A DNA stretch of 64,000 nucleotides from Clostridium novyi NT (GTDB lineage Bacteria > Bacillota > Clostridia > Clostridiales > Clostridiaceae): the NCBI RefSeq assembly GCF_000014125.1, contig NC_008593.1:1550001-1614000 (forward strand), given 5' to 3'. Shown piece by piece: positions 28,224-36,358 of the stretch; position 1 is the first letter of the stretch, and each line of letters opens with the position of its first letter. The position numbers were made by a program, and so were the translations under genes. The notes beneath the pieces were generated by a model. The model was not told the origin of the DNA and searched no databases. It saw only the letters and a list, made by a program, of their open reading frames with translations.

Positions 28224-28258
28224 AATTCCACAAAGCTTTATACTAGCTTTGTGGAATT
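28224..28258 (-). terminator. Terminator of the propionate operon
   Basis: Minus-strand AATTCCACAAAGCT (28245-28258) pairs perfectly over 14 bp with AGCTTTGTGGAATT (28224-28237) and is followed by TTGTTTTTTTG. Confidence 0.93.
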
Positions 28259-28289
28259 CTATATTTAATATAATATAATTAATATAAAT

Positions 28290-29405
28290 TTATAGCATTT
28301 CACCAAAACTTTGAACTCTTGTCTTGATTTGTTCAAAAGATGTTGATTCTTGGTCTATTTCTATATATAAGCTCTTAATTCCAGCTTCTTCGAATTGAGA
28401 GTAGTATATTGGATAATCGAATTCTTCTGGATCACAGAATTTCATCATGCAAACTATAACTGCATCTGCATCATATTTTTTAACCATATCCATTAACATT
28501 TGACCTCTTGGTTTTTTAACGTTTGTTGCAAGAGCACATCCGTCAAATTGTTGCCACCATTCAGCAAGTCTGTATAATGGATCAGTTCCTGCTGGAACAT
28601 CTAATCTGAATTGTCTAGATTCTTGTGCTAAATCATCAGCAACTACAGTGAATCCATTTTCAGTTAAGATATCTAATACTTCGTTTGGTTCTGCCATGAT
28701 ACCAGTTAACACAACTTTCTTTCCACATTCTTCAGCTGGCATAGCTTTAAGTTCATTTATTAATTCTCTTACCATTGCTGTGTGCTTAGATTTTTCCATG
28801 AAGAATCTAGCTTTTATAACTGCGTGACGAGCTGCAGCACTTATAGTTTTTGAGTATTGTCCAGCTATATCAGAGAATTCACGCATAACTTTACGGTTTT
28901 CGTTATAAACTTCTATACTGTTGTTTATAGCTTCGTCAGTTATTTTAACGTTAAGAATTTTTTCTAATTTTTCACGAACAAGTTTGAATTCTTCAACTAA
29001 GAATTTGTTTGCTGCTTCTAATTTTCTGTTTTGTGGGTGTGTAAATACTATTACAGGAGATTTTCCCTTCCATTTTTGGCTAAGACATTTTAATGTGTCA
29101 CATGGAACTGAGAAAATTACTGCTTCTAAATCATCGTATACTCCTTCAAGTTGCATTTCCATAACAGATTGCATGATTGAACAAGCAAATGGAGGTAAGT
29201 AAGTACGAGCTTTAGATATGCTTTTTTGTCCACCCCAAATTCCCATTGGTAAGAATCCAGCAGCGTGTACTAATTCTTCTGGAGCGTATACAGGCATTAT
29301 ACCTACAGCACCTTTTCCAGTTTCTTTTTTATAATCTTCCATAGCTTTTCTTGGATTGCTAGCTATTAGTGATAATTCATTTATAATAGTTTCAACTCTA
29401 CTCAT
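28290..29405 (-). CDS. lcdB: 2-hydroxyacyl-CoA (probably lactoyl-CoA) dehydratase, beta subunit
   Basis: Protein of 371 residues of the HgdB/HadC/BcrC family, one half of the [4Fe-4S] dehydratase that removes water from (R)-2-hydroxyacyl-CoA through a ketyl radical. Cluster-type cysteines occur in FACSIM, VPCDTLKC and MMKFCDPEEF. The ATG at 29405 was chosen because GAGGAGG lies nine bases upstream; it overlaps the stop of the alpha-subunit gene (ATGAGTAG), typical of coupled translation. Last gene of the operon. The lactoyl-CoA assignment rests on the family-I CoA-transferase at the operon start; 2-hydroxyisocaproyl- and phenyllactoyl-CoA systems use family-III transferases. Confidence 0.85.
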   Translation of the reverse strand: MSRVETIINELSLIASNPRKAMEDYKKETGKGAVGIMPVYAPEELVHAAGFLPMGIWGGQKSISKARTYLPPFACSIMQSVMEMQLEGVYDDLEAVIFSVPCDTLKCLSQKWKGKSPVIVFTHPQNRKLEAANKFLVEEFKLVREKLEKILNVKITDEAINNSIEVYNENRKVMREFSDIAGQYSKTISAAARHAVIKARFFMEKSKHTAMVRELINELKAMPAEECGKKVVLTGIMAEPNEVLDILTENGFTVVADDLAQESRQFRLDVPAGTDPLYRLAEWWQQFDGCALATNVKKPRGQMLMDMVKKYDADAVIVCMMKFCDPEEFDYPIYYSQFEEAGIKSLYIEIDQESTSFEQIKTRVQSFGEML

Positions 29406-30669
29406 TTGAATTTTCCTCCTCACCTTGTTGTTCCATCATTTCAGCTAATGCTTGCACACGAGTATCGAATTGTGCAGGAGCAAAGTTACGTGGATCAGTT
29501 TGGTCTCCATCGAAGCTTACATAAGGTAATCCGTTTTGTTCTTGTAATTTTTCAGCTGTTTCTACGTTTAAGAAACTCATAAGTTTACAGCTTCTGTTTA
29601 AGTGGTATGCAATACCATCACATTTTCCACCTTCAACTATGTCGCTAAGAACTTTTACTTTGTTGTCTAGGCAAGTGTTTATATAGATTCTAGTATAAGC
29701 TTCTGCCATTGAGCTCATATCTCCTGGTGTATAAGTAAGGTTCCAAAGACCTGGGTATGCAGAACCTGTCATTATTGATCCTAGAGATTTTAATGATTTA
29801 AATGTATGTCCAAGATAAGGCCATACTGCTATACCTTCCCAAGTGATACGTTTCTTTTCAGCACCTTTGAAAGCATAGATTCCGTTCTTTAAGTTTTCTT
29901 CAAGTTCATCTGCAAACTTCTTGAATGTGATTTCAGCATAGTCTCTGCTTCTAGCACATACTATAAGAGCCATGAAGTTGAAAAGATCGAAACAGTTTAA
30001 TGGAGATGGCTTGTGTGATGATAATGCTGCAAGTCTGTTCCATTGAGCAACTGAACGTTGAGTTTGTTTTTGTACTTCTAAGAATTTATCGTAATCGAAT
30101 TTTCTTCCGCATACTTCTTCTAATGTAGCTATAGCATCTTTAAATTGTTCTGCTATATAATCTTTTGCGTATTGTGGAATTGGCATTGTGTGGTTGAATG
30201 GAACGTCAATTACAATACATGGGATATTTAATTCAACTGCTAAGTTTTCATACCATTTTAATAATGTATTACAAATGTTGTTACATGTAATTATAAGGTC
30301 TGGTAGTGGAACGTCAGCTGCTGGTGAATTAGCTAATGCTTCTGGAGTTTTTCCAGTTAAAGCTTTTTCTTTTAAAAGTTCCATATATCCAAGGTTTACT
30401 CTTGCATAAGAACAGATATCTGTTGAATATCCTTTTCTATCTGCAACTTCTAACATATCTAATGAACCTTTTCTAGCACCTATACCAGCTGCGTGAGTTT
30501 CTGGATATACCATAGCGATATCCATAGCTACACAGAATTCTGGTGGAGCAACAGATGCTGACCAACAAACAAGCTTCCCTTCTTTTTTTGCTTGTCTTGC
30601 TTCTTCATCTAATTTTTGCTGATAGTACCCTAATAATTCTTTTGCACTCATATTTTGCATATCAGTCAT
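29398..30669 (-). CDS. lcdA: 2-hydroxyacyl-CoA (probably lactoyl-CoA) dehydratase, alpha subunit
   Basis: Protein of 423 residues of the HgdA/HadB family and partner of the beta subunit. Candidate cluster cysteines are in TDICSYARV, TCNNICNTLLKW and NRSCKLMSF. An early CWSASVAPPEFC segment forms the CoA-side fold. It begins behind AGAGGGATA six bases before the first of three nearby ATG codons. It lies 18 bases after the activator gene and overlaps the beta-subunit gene by eight bases, so the complex is made as a unit. Codon use is richer in C/G than most of the window, suggesting strong expression. Confidence 0.87.
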   Translation of the reverse strand: MTDMQNMSAKELLGYYQQKLDEEARQAKKEGKLVCWSASVAPPEFCVAMDIAMVYPETHAAGIGARKGSLDMLEVADRKGYSTDICSYARVNLGYMELLKEKALTGKTPEALANSPAADVPLPDLIITCNNICNTLLKWYENLAVELNIPCIVIDVPFNHTMPIPQYAKDYIAEQFKDAIATLEEVCGRKFDYDKFLEVQKQTQRSVAQWNRLAALSSHKPSPLNCFDLFNFMALIVCARSRDYAEITFKKFADELEENLKNGIYAFKGAEKKRITWEGIAVWPYLGHTFKSLKSLGSIMTGSAYPGLWNLTYTPGDMSSMAEAYTRIYINTCLDNKVKVLSDIVEGGKCDGIAYHLNRSCKLMSFLNVETAEKLQEQNGLPYVSFDGDQTDPRNFAPAQFDTRVQALAEMMEQQGEEENSNE

Positions 30670-30687
30670 ATTTATCCCTCTTTCCTT

Positions 30688-31473
30688 TTATTTGTTAGCT
30701 TTAATAGCTTCTTCGTAAGCAAATAATGCTGCACCAATTGCACCTGTTACTTGTGGAGTTGGCGCAACTATTACTGGCTTTTTAAGTTCTTTTTCTATTG
30801 CTCTTACAACACCTGCGTTTTGAGCAACACCACCGCACATTACAACATCTTCTTCAAGTCCACATCTATATGCAAGACCACATGCTTTACTAGCAACTGA
30901 TTGATGAACACCAGCTATAATGTTTTCTTTAGCAACTCCCTTTGAAAGCTGAGATATTACTTCAGATTCAGCAAAAACTGTACAAGTACTGCTTATGCTT
31001 GCTGGTTCTGTTGCACGGCTATCATATTCTGCCATATCGCCTAATTCAACTTCAAGTACTCTAGACATTACATCAAGGAAACGGCCTGTTCCAGCGGCGC
31101 ATTTATCATTCATAAAGAACTGTTTAACACCACCATTTTTGTCAAGTTTTATAGCCTTGGCATCTTGGCCTCCAATATCAATGATTGTTCTAGCTGTAGG
31201 TACTAAAAAGAATATTCCTTTAGCGTGGCAGCTTATTTCACTGATTTGTTTGTCTGCTTCTTCTATAGCAAATCTTCCATAACCAGTTGCCACTATCTTG
31301 TCCATATCTTCCATCTTAAGTCCTGATTTTGAAAGAGCTGCTTCTAGTGCACGCTTAGGTCCTGAAGACCCAGTTCCAACTTGAATGACTTCTGCAGCAA
31401 TAATATCGCTCCCATCTTTAAGTATTACTACTTTTGAAGATGCAGATCCAATATCAATTCCCATTGTAAACAT
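30688..31473 (-). CDS. lcdC: Activator (archerase) of the 2-hydroxyacyl-CoA dehydratase
   Basis: Protein of 261 residues of the HgdC/HadI family. Two of these proteins hold one [4Fe-4S] cluster between them and use ATP to push one low-potential electron into the dehydratase. Seen in order: GIDIGSASSKVVI (phosphate loop of the ASKHA fold), DIGGQDAK, the two cluster Cys in NDKCAAGTGRF and STCTVFAESE, and a late CGGVAQN. It lies between the VOC protein gene and the alpha subunit with short gaps. A homologous activator occurs in the queuosine operon at 43191. Confidence 0.93.
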   Translation of the reverse strand: MFTMGIDIGSASSKVVILKDGSDIIAAEVIQVGTGSSGPKRALEAALSKSGLKMEDMDKIVATGYGRFAIEEADKQISEISCHAKGIFFLVPTARTIIDIGGQDAKAIKLDKNGGVKQFFMNDKCAAGTGRFLDVMSRVLEVELGDMAEYDSRATEPASISSTCTVFAESEVISQLSKGVAKENIIAGVHQSVASKACGLAYRCGLEEDVVMCGGVAQNAGVVRAIEKELKKPVIVAPTPQVTGAIGAALFAYEEAIKANK

Positions 31474-31504
31474 AGCTTAATCTCCTTTTTGTTTTAAAAA
31501 TTTA

Positions 31505-31918
31505 TTATCTTTGGATTGGTGCAACAGTTTCAACAAATTCAACTAGTATTCCTTCTCCATATTTAGGTCTTAAGAAGTTAACTATAATATCACTTGTTCC
31601 TGGTACTGCTTTACCTTCTAACATTTTCATGCCTTTGCTTTCATATTCTTTACGAACAGCTTCAACATCTTCTACTTCGAAAGCGATGTGAGCAATTCCA
31701 CCTTTTCCGTTATTGAATTCAGTAAGAACTCCTTCTTTAGGAATAATTAATTCAAGTGGACTTTCGTTTTCGTTGTATTTTGTGAATATTAAATCTGCAT
31801 GATATGCATCAACAAATCCTTGGTAATCTACTTCTAATCCAAATTTTTCTAAGAATCTGTGTGCTGCTTCTAATGTAGGAAGTATTATTCCAACATGGTG
31901 TAATCTCATAGGTTTCAT
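31505..31918 (-). CDS. VOC-family epimerase-like protein
   Basis: Protein of 137 residues with two glyoxalase (VOC) modules, most like methylmalonyl-CoA epimerase. Metal ligand candidates are His in LHHVGI, His in GIAHIAFEV and Glu near the end in LVEFVE. No methylmalonyl-CoA mutase genes are nearby. In this operon the natural inference is epimerisation of a CoA ester such as (S)- to (R)-lactoyl-CoA, because the dehydratase needs the R form. This is a hypothesis. Ribosome site AGGAGG before ATG. Confidence 0.8.
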   Translation of the reverse strand: MKPMRLHHVGIILPTLEAAHRFLEKFGLEVDYQGFVDAYHADLIFTKYNENESPLELIIPKEGVLTEFNNGKGGIAHIAFEVEDVEAVRKEYESKGMKMLEGKAVPGTSDIIVNFLRPKYGEGILVEFVETVAPIQR

Positions 31919-32001
31919 AACTTTTTCCTCCTAAATATATACATAATATTTTTTATTTATATTTTTATTTATAATTAGTATGTTATAAATCTAATTATCT
32001 A

Positions 32002-33555
32002 TTAGTCTTCTTTTAGATTCATTTTTTCATCTCTGAAAATTCTTAAATCCATAAGCTTAACTTCATCCATCTTAGGTACAAAGTCCATTAAGTCAAGAAC
32101 TTGTGTTTGAAGATCAATTCCTGGAGCGATTTCTATTAAATGTACTCCATCTTCTTTTAATTCAAATACAGCTCTTTCTGTAATGTATCTTACTATTTGA
32201 CCTGTTCTATTAGCATATTTTCCACTAAAAGTAACTTGTTCTACTTGTTTTAAGAACTTGTGACTCTTACCTTCTTGTTCTATTATTAGTTTCCCATCTT
32301 CAACTTTTGTTTTTAATCCGCCAGCTGTAAATGTTCCACAGAAAAATACTTTTTTAGAGTTTTGTGTTATATTAATAAATCCGCCACAACCTGCAATTTT
32401 AGGGCCAAATCTACTAACATTTATGTTACCAACTTCATCACATTGAGCTAGTCCTAAGAATGCTAAATCAAGACCGCCACCATCATAGAAATCAAATTGG
32501 TATGGTTGATCGATAAGACAATCTGGATTTAAGCTTGATCCAAATCTAGTTCCTCCTTGTGGGATACCACCTATTGGACCAGATTCAACAGTTAAAGTCA
32601 TATAGTTTTCAATGCCTTCTTCTCCAGCAACTTGTGCTACATATTCAGGTGCACCTATTCCTAAGTTTACAACTGTATCTTTTTCTAATTCCATAGCTGC
32701 TCTTCTTCCAATTATCTTTTTAGCGCTTAATGGAATTGGTGCTAAGCTATCTACTGGAACTCTTACTTCACCAGAAACTCCTGGTTCGTATTCTTGTCCA
32801 AAGCTTTGTTCATGATCTTCTGGTCTTGCAACTACAACAGCATCAACATAAATTCCTGGTATTTTTACAAGTCTAGGATCTAAAGTTCCACCCTTAACTA
32901 CTTTTTCAACTTGTACAATAACTTTACCACCACTGTTTTTAACTGCTTGAGCTGTAGCTGTTCCTTCTAATGGAGTGATTTCTTTTTCAAATGTTATGTT
33001 ACCATATTCATCTGCATAAGTTCCTCTTATAAATCCAACGTTTATAGGGAATGCTTTATATAAAAGTCTTTCTTGTCCTGCTATATTAACAACTTCAACT
33101 AAATCTTCTTTAGTTATTTCGTTGATTTTTCCTCCACCATTTCTAGGATCTACAAATGTATCTAATCCTACGTGAGTTATAGTACCAATTCTGTGTGCAG
33201 CAATATCTCTGAATAAGTGAAGTAACGCACCTTGTGGTAAGTTATAACCTTCTATTTCATTATTCATGCACATTGCTCCAACTTTAGGTGCAGTGTTTAA
33301 ATGTCCTGCTATTATTCTCTTAAGTAGTCCCTTATGTGCATAGTGATCAGCACCACTACCATCTCTGTTACCTTGAGATGATCCATACATAAGTGTTAAA
33401 TTTTTAGGAGAACCAGTTTCTAAGAATCTTTTTTCAATTGCTTTGTTAAGTGCTTCTGGACAACAACTACTAACAAATCCGCTTGTAGTTAATGTATCCC
33501 CATCTTTAACAATCTTAACAGCTTCATCTGCTGTAAGTACTTTAACCTTTTTCAT
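32002..33555 (-). CDS. pct: Propionate CoA-transferase (family I)
   Basis: Protein of 517 residues, close to the 524 of the Clostridium propionicum enzyme. It moves CoA between propionyl- or acetyl-CoA and lactate/propionate. The alpha part comes first, and the beta part carries the catalytic Glu in TVESGPIGG. By codon count this Glu is residue 324, the same number reported for the active-site Glu of the C. propionicum enzyme. It starts behind AAAGGGGGAAG and is the first gene of a five-gene operon with a leader of several hundred bases. The acryloyl-CoA reductase and its ETF are not in this operon. Confidence 0.9.
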   Translation of the reverse strand: MKKVKVLTADEAVKIVKDGDTLTTSGFVSSCCPEALNKAIEKRFLETGSPKNLTLMYGSSQGNRDGSGADHYAHKGLLKRIIAGHLNTAPKVGAMCMNNEIEGYNLPQGALLHLFRDIAAHRIGTITHVGLDTFVDPRNGGGKINEITKEDLVEVVNIAGQERLLYKAFPINVGFIRGTYADEYGNITFEKEITPLEGTATAQAVKNSGGKVIVQVEKVVKGGTLDPRLVKIPGIYVDAVVVARPEDHEQSFGQEYEPGVSGEVRVPVDSLAPIPLSAKKIIGRRAAMELEKDTVVNLGIGAPEYVAQVAGEEGIENYMTLTVESGPIGGIPQGGTRFGSSLNPDCLIDQPYQFDFYDGGGLDLAFLGLAQCDEVGNINVSRFGPKIAGCGGFINITQNSKKVFFCGTFTAGGLKTKVEDGKLIIEQEGKSHKFLKQVEQVTFSGKYANRTGQIVRYITERAVFELKEDGVHLIEIAPGIDLQTQVLDLMDFVPKMDEVKLMDLRIFRDEKMNLKED

Positions 33556-33709
33556 GTTCTTCCCCCTTTAACCATTTTCGACTTTGTTTTTTGTCTTTTT
33601 AAATATGTTTAAAAAAATTCTGCGCAGATATTAAATTTAAATTTTACACACAGCCTTGTCATTGGTTATGTTATGTTTGTGATTTAACAAACTACTATTT
33701 TTAATATTA

Positions 33710-33734
33710 ATTTCACACAATGCCCGTGTGAAAT
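33710..33734. repeat. Inverted repeat in the pct leader/promoter region
   Basis: ATTTCACAC (33710-33718) and GTGTGAAAT (33726-33734) form a perfect 9-bp inverted repeat with a 7-base spacer. It may be an operator or an RNA hairpin. Its half-sites point the opposite way to a Rex site. Confidence 0.6.
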
Positions 33735-33816
33735 ATTTAACTGTGTTTCTAAAAATATTTTAATACAGTTTCAATAAAATTTAAATCAAATCCGATTGAC
33801 TATTATTGGAGCAAAT

Positions 33817-33869
33817 AATTCAATTGAATTTCATAAATTCAACTTGAATTATTATCATTCAATATTGAA
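33817..33869. promoter_or_regulatory. Array of three palindromes upstream of pct
   Basis: Three palindromes share the core TTCAA...TTGAA: AATTCAATTGAATT (33817-33830), AATTCAACTTGAATT (33836-33850) and TTCAATATTGAA (33858-33869). Their centres are about 20 bp apart, i.e. two helical turns, so all face the same side of the DNA. This looks like a cooperative binding array for a dimeric regulator of the propionate operon. The rest of the 481-base interval (33556-34036) is AT-rich; I see no certain -35/-10 pair for pct. Confidence 0.55.
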
Positions 33870-33971
33870 CTTTTCGCTTTAATTCATAATTTCATAATAT
33901 ATACAACCAATATTTTTTATAAATTTTGTAAATTTTCTAACTATTCTTTCCTTAAAAAGTCAAAAAAATAA

Positions 33972-34008
33972 CAAACTTATAGATTTCATCATAAAATCTA
34001 TAAGTTTG
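33972..34008 (-). terminator. Terminator of the small secreted protein gene
   Basis: A perfect 15-bp stem (33972-33986 with 33994-34008, CAAACTTATAGATTT type) is followed on the minus strand by TTATTTTTTT. Confidence 0.9.
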
Positions 34009-34036
34009 CTATTTTTCTTAACTATTTTTATTATTT

Positions 34037-34303
34037 TTATATTCCATACTTTAGTGCATACTTTAATTCTTTTAATCCTGTTTTTAATTGGTGCTTTTGT
34101 CCTTTTAAATATCTTTTTATTTGATATTTATCTCCTTTTATTTCTTTCTTTAATTCTCTTTTAATAGTATTAATATCATGTTTCATTTCAATTTTAGCTC
34201 CAACTAATCCACTGTCAGTATAAATAACATCTTGTGCGAAAGCTACCCCTCCAAGATTTGAAGCTATAAGCATAGTTGCAACAAAAACCTTAACCTTTTT
34301 CAT
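34037..34303 (-). CDS. Small secreted Lys-rich protein
   Basis: Protein of 88 residues. A signal peptide (KKVKVFVATMLIASNLGGVAFAQ) precedes a mature part of about 63 residues that is very rich in Lys, helical and without Cys. Its second half repeats K-x-x-(L/I)-K spacing (KRELKKEIKGDKYQIKRYLKG). It starts at ATG 34303 with GGAGG nine bases upstream; the GTG two codons earlier is too close to that site. I do not recognise it. A cationic surface-binding or antimicrobial-like peptide is possible but unproven. It has its own terminator. Confidence 0.7.
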   Translation of the reverse strand: MKKVKVFVATMLIASNLGGVAFAQDVIYTDSGLVGAKIEMKHDINTIKRELKKEIKGDKYQIKRYLKGQKHQLKTGLKELKYALKYGI

Positions 34304-34586
34304 ATTCACATTCCTCCATAAGATATTTTAATTAAGCTCTTGGTTTAATTTTACATTATTAGTATATCATTCCTCTTATGTGATTTCAAAACTTTATTTT
34401 AAAACATATATTATTACACTACTAGTGATCTAATAATTACTAATGTAGTTATTATAAATAACATTACATATTTATATAAAAAATTTCCACTATATAATAT
34501 GTAGTATATCTTAATAATCATAGGTATATCATAAATATAAATACTTTTATTTTAAATTGTTAAAGAAAAAATCGAGGTGATATACC

Positions 34587-35522
34587 ATGGAAAAAGAAAA
34601 TAAAAATATTGATATTTTAATTATTGGAGCAGGCCCCGCTGGATTAACTGCTGCTATATATACGTCACGCCTAAAACTAAAGACACTTGTATTAGAAGAT
34701 GAAATTATGGGGGGTCAAATAAGAGATGCTTATACAATCGAAAACTATCCTGGTTTTATAAATATAAGTGGTGTTGACCTTACTAAAAAAATGGAGGAAC
34801 AAGCTATTGCCTCCGGTGCTATTATAGATGAATTTGACAAAATTATATCTATAAAACTTTCAAATTCCACAAAAACAGTAGAAACTGAAGATCATATATA
34901 CAATGCTAAAGTCGTTATTATAGCATCAGGAGCTAAAAGACGTGAACTTCCCATACCAGAAGAGAAAAAATTTCACGGTAAAGGAATACACTACTGTGAA
35001 CTTTGCGATGGACATATGTATGATGGAAAACATATCGCAGTAGTAGGTGGAGGTAATTCTGCTCTACTTGCAGTAAACTTTCTTTCTAAATATGCTGAAA
35101 AAATTACAATAGTCCATCAGCTAGATTATTTTCAAGCTGAAAAGAAAGTTCAAGATGAAGTATTTAAAAATCCAAAGGTAAATATACTTTGGAATAGCGA
35201 AATAAAACATGCTATAGGTGACAACCATATATCCAAAATCTCTATTGAAAATATTAAAACAAAACAAGAAACTGAACTCTCCGTAGATGGAATTTTTGTT
35301 TATATAGGATTTATTCCAAGAACAGACTTATTTAAAGATTATATAACACTTGATGAATTTGGAAACATATTAGCAGACGAAACAACAAAAACTAATATAG
35401 ATGGTGTATTTGCAGCTGGAGATGTTCGTTCCAAATCATTTAGACAATTAACTACCGCAACGGCCGATGGAACTGTAGCTGCTCTTATGGCCGAAAAGTT
35501 TATAAATACAAAGGAGAAGTGA
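34587..35522 (+). CDS. Thioredoxin reductase-like flavoprotein
   Basis: Protein of 311 residues. FAD-binding GAGPAGLTAA at the N-terminus, the redox-active pair in YCELCDG (family usual CATCDG), the NAD(P)H loop VGGGNSA and the closing FAD motif VFAAGDVRS are all present. It should pass electrons from NAD(P)H to a small dithiol protein. It is the first of three tightly linked genes with a glutaredoxin-like protein (6 bases on) and a peroxidase, so it is likely a dedicated reductase for that system rather than the main TrxB. Start behind GAGGTGATA. Confidence 0.92.
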   Translation: MEKENKNIDILIIGAGPAGLTAAIYTSRLKLKTLVLEDEIMGGQIRDAYTIENYPGFINISGVDLTKKMEEQAIASGAIIDEFDKIISIKLSNSTKTVETEDHIYNAKVVIIASGAKRRELPIPEEKKFHGKGIHYCELCDGHMYDGKHIAVVGGGNSALLAVNFLSKYAEKITIVHQLDYFQAEKKVQDEVFKNPKVNILWNSEIKHAIGDNHISKISIENIKTKQETELSVDGIFVYIGFIPRTDLFKDYITLDEFGNILADETTKTNIDGVFAAGDVRSKSFRQLTTATADGTVAALMAEKFINTKEK

Positions 35523-35528
35523 TTTAAA

Positions 35529-35756
35529 ATGGTAAAAGTTTATTCAATTCCCGATTGTCCATGGTGTGTAAAAGTAAAAAAGTATCTTAATTCTAAAAAT
35601 ATAGAATTTGAAGATATAAACGTCCAAGAAAATGTAGACGGCAGAGAAGAAATGATATCTCTTACAAATCAAAGCTCAGTTCCTGTAATAAATGTAGATG
35701 GAAATGTCATTATAGGATTTGAAAAAGAAAAATTAGATTCTCTTCTTAACTTATAA
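35529..35756 (+). CDS. Glutaredoxin-like (NrdH-type) redox protein
   Basis: Protein of 75 residues with the thioredoxin fold. The active site CPWC follows the first strand (VYSIPDCPWCVKVKKYL), and SVPVINVDG gives the cis-Pro. Clostridia generally lack glutathione, so it is probably reduced by the flavoprotein encoded just upstream, as NrdH-type proteins are. It likely hands electrons to the peroxidase encoded downstream. It starts six bases after the reductase stop, with GGAGAAG inside that gene's end. Confidence 0.9.
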   Translation: MVKVYSIPDCPWCVKVKKYLNSKNIEFEDINVQENVDGREEMISLTNQSSVPVINVDGNVIIGFEKEKLDSLLNL

Positions 35757-35776
35757 TTTGAAAGGAGATTTTAAGT

Positions 35777-36322
35777 ATGTCAATATACGATTTTAAAGTA
35801 AAAACTATAGAGGGCCAAGAAATCCCTTTAGAAAAGTACAAAGGAAAAGTATTACTTATTGTAAATACTGCTAGTAAATGTGGATTTACTCCTCAATATA
35901 AAGATTTAGAAGAATTATATAAAAAATTTAATTCAAAAGGGTTTGAAATATTAGGATTTCCATGCAATCAATTTGCAGAACAAGAACCTGGTAGTAACTC
36001 TGAAGTTAAGAAATTTTGTGAGTTAAATTATGGAGTTACTTTCCCACTATTTGCAAAAATAGATGTTCGCGGTGATTCTGCTCACCCATTATTTAAACAC
36101 TTAAGCGAATCCCTTCCCTTTAAAGGATTTAATTTAAATCATCCTAATGGAAATACTTTAAATAATTTTTTAAAAGAAAACTTTCCTAAATACTTAGAAG
36201 GAAACTCTATCAAATGGAACTTTACAAAATTTCTAATAGATAAAGAAGGAAATGTAGTTGGTAGATTTGAACCTACCACAGAACCATCTGAAATTATTCC
36301 TGAAATTGAAAAACTTCTATAG
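35777..36322 (+). CDS. Glutathione peroxidase-family (thioredoxin-type) peroxidase
   Basis: Protein of 181 residues. The peroxidatic residue is Cys in NTASKCGFTPQY, with Gln in FPCNQF and Trp in IKWNFTKF completing the catalytic group. FPCNQF also carries the usual second Cys. Non-seleno members of this family use dithiol proteins as reductant, in line with the adjacent glutaredoxin-like and reductase genes. Role: removal of hydrogen or lipid peroxides. Ribosome site AAAGGAGAT. It ends the three-gene unit before a strong terminator. Confidence 0.93.
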   Translation: MSIYDFKVKTIEGQEIPLEKYKGKVLLIVNTASKCGFTPQYKDLEELYKKFNSKGFEILGFPCNQFAEQEPGSNSEVKKFCELNYGVTFPLFAKIDVRGDSAHPLFKHLSESLPFKGFNLNHPNGNTLNNFLKENFPKYLEGNSIKWNFTKFLIDKEGNVVGRFEPTTEPSEIIPEIEKLL

Positions 36323-36326
36323 AAGT

Positions 36327-36357
36327 AAAAAGCATCGGATTTTCTCCGATGCTTTTT
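36327..36357. terminator. Bidirectional terminator
   Basis: AAAAAGCATCGGA-type stem, 36327-36339 with 36345-36357, has A and T runs on both sides. It closes both the peroxidase unit and the convergent CAP-domain gene. Confidence 0.93.
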
Positions 36358-36358
36358 A

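Noticed and set aside
28290..31473. 2-hydroxyisocaproyl-CoA or phenyllactoyl-CoA dehydratase assignment (hadBCI/fldBCI)
   Set aside because: Those systems pair with family-III CoA-transferases (HadA, FldA); here a family-I propionate CoA-transferase heads the operon, favouring lactoyl-CoA, though this is not proof.
33660..33740. Rex (NADH-responsive) operator upstream of pct
   Set aside because: TTGTGATTTAACAA and the TTTCACAC/GTGTGAAA repeat only partly resemble Rex half-sites; spacing or orientation is wrong.
33556..33870. Sigma-54 promoter for the propionate operon
   Set aside because: No GG-N10-GC type -24/-12 pair was found on the minus strand.
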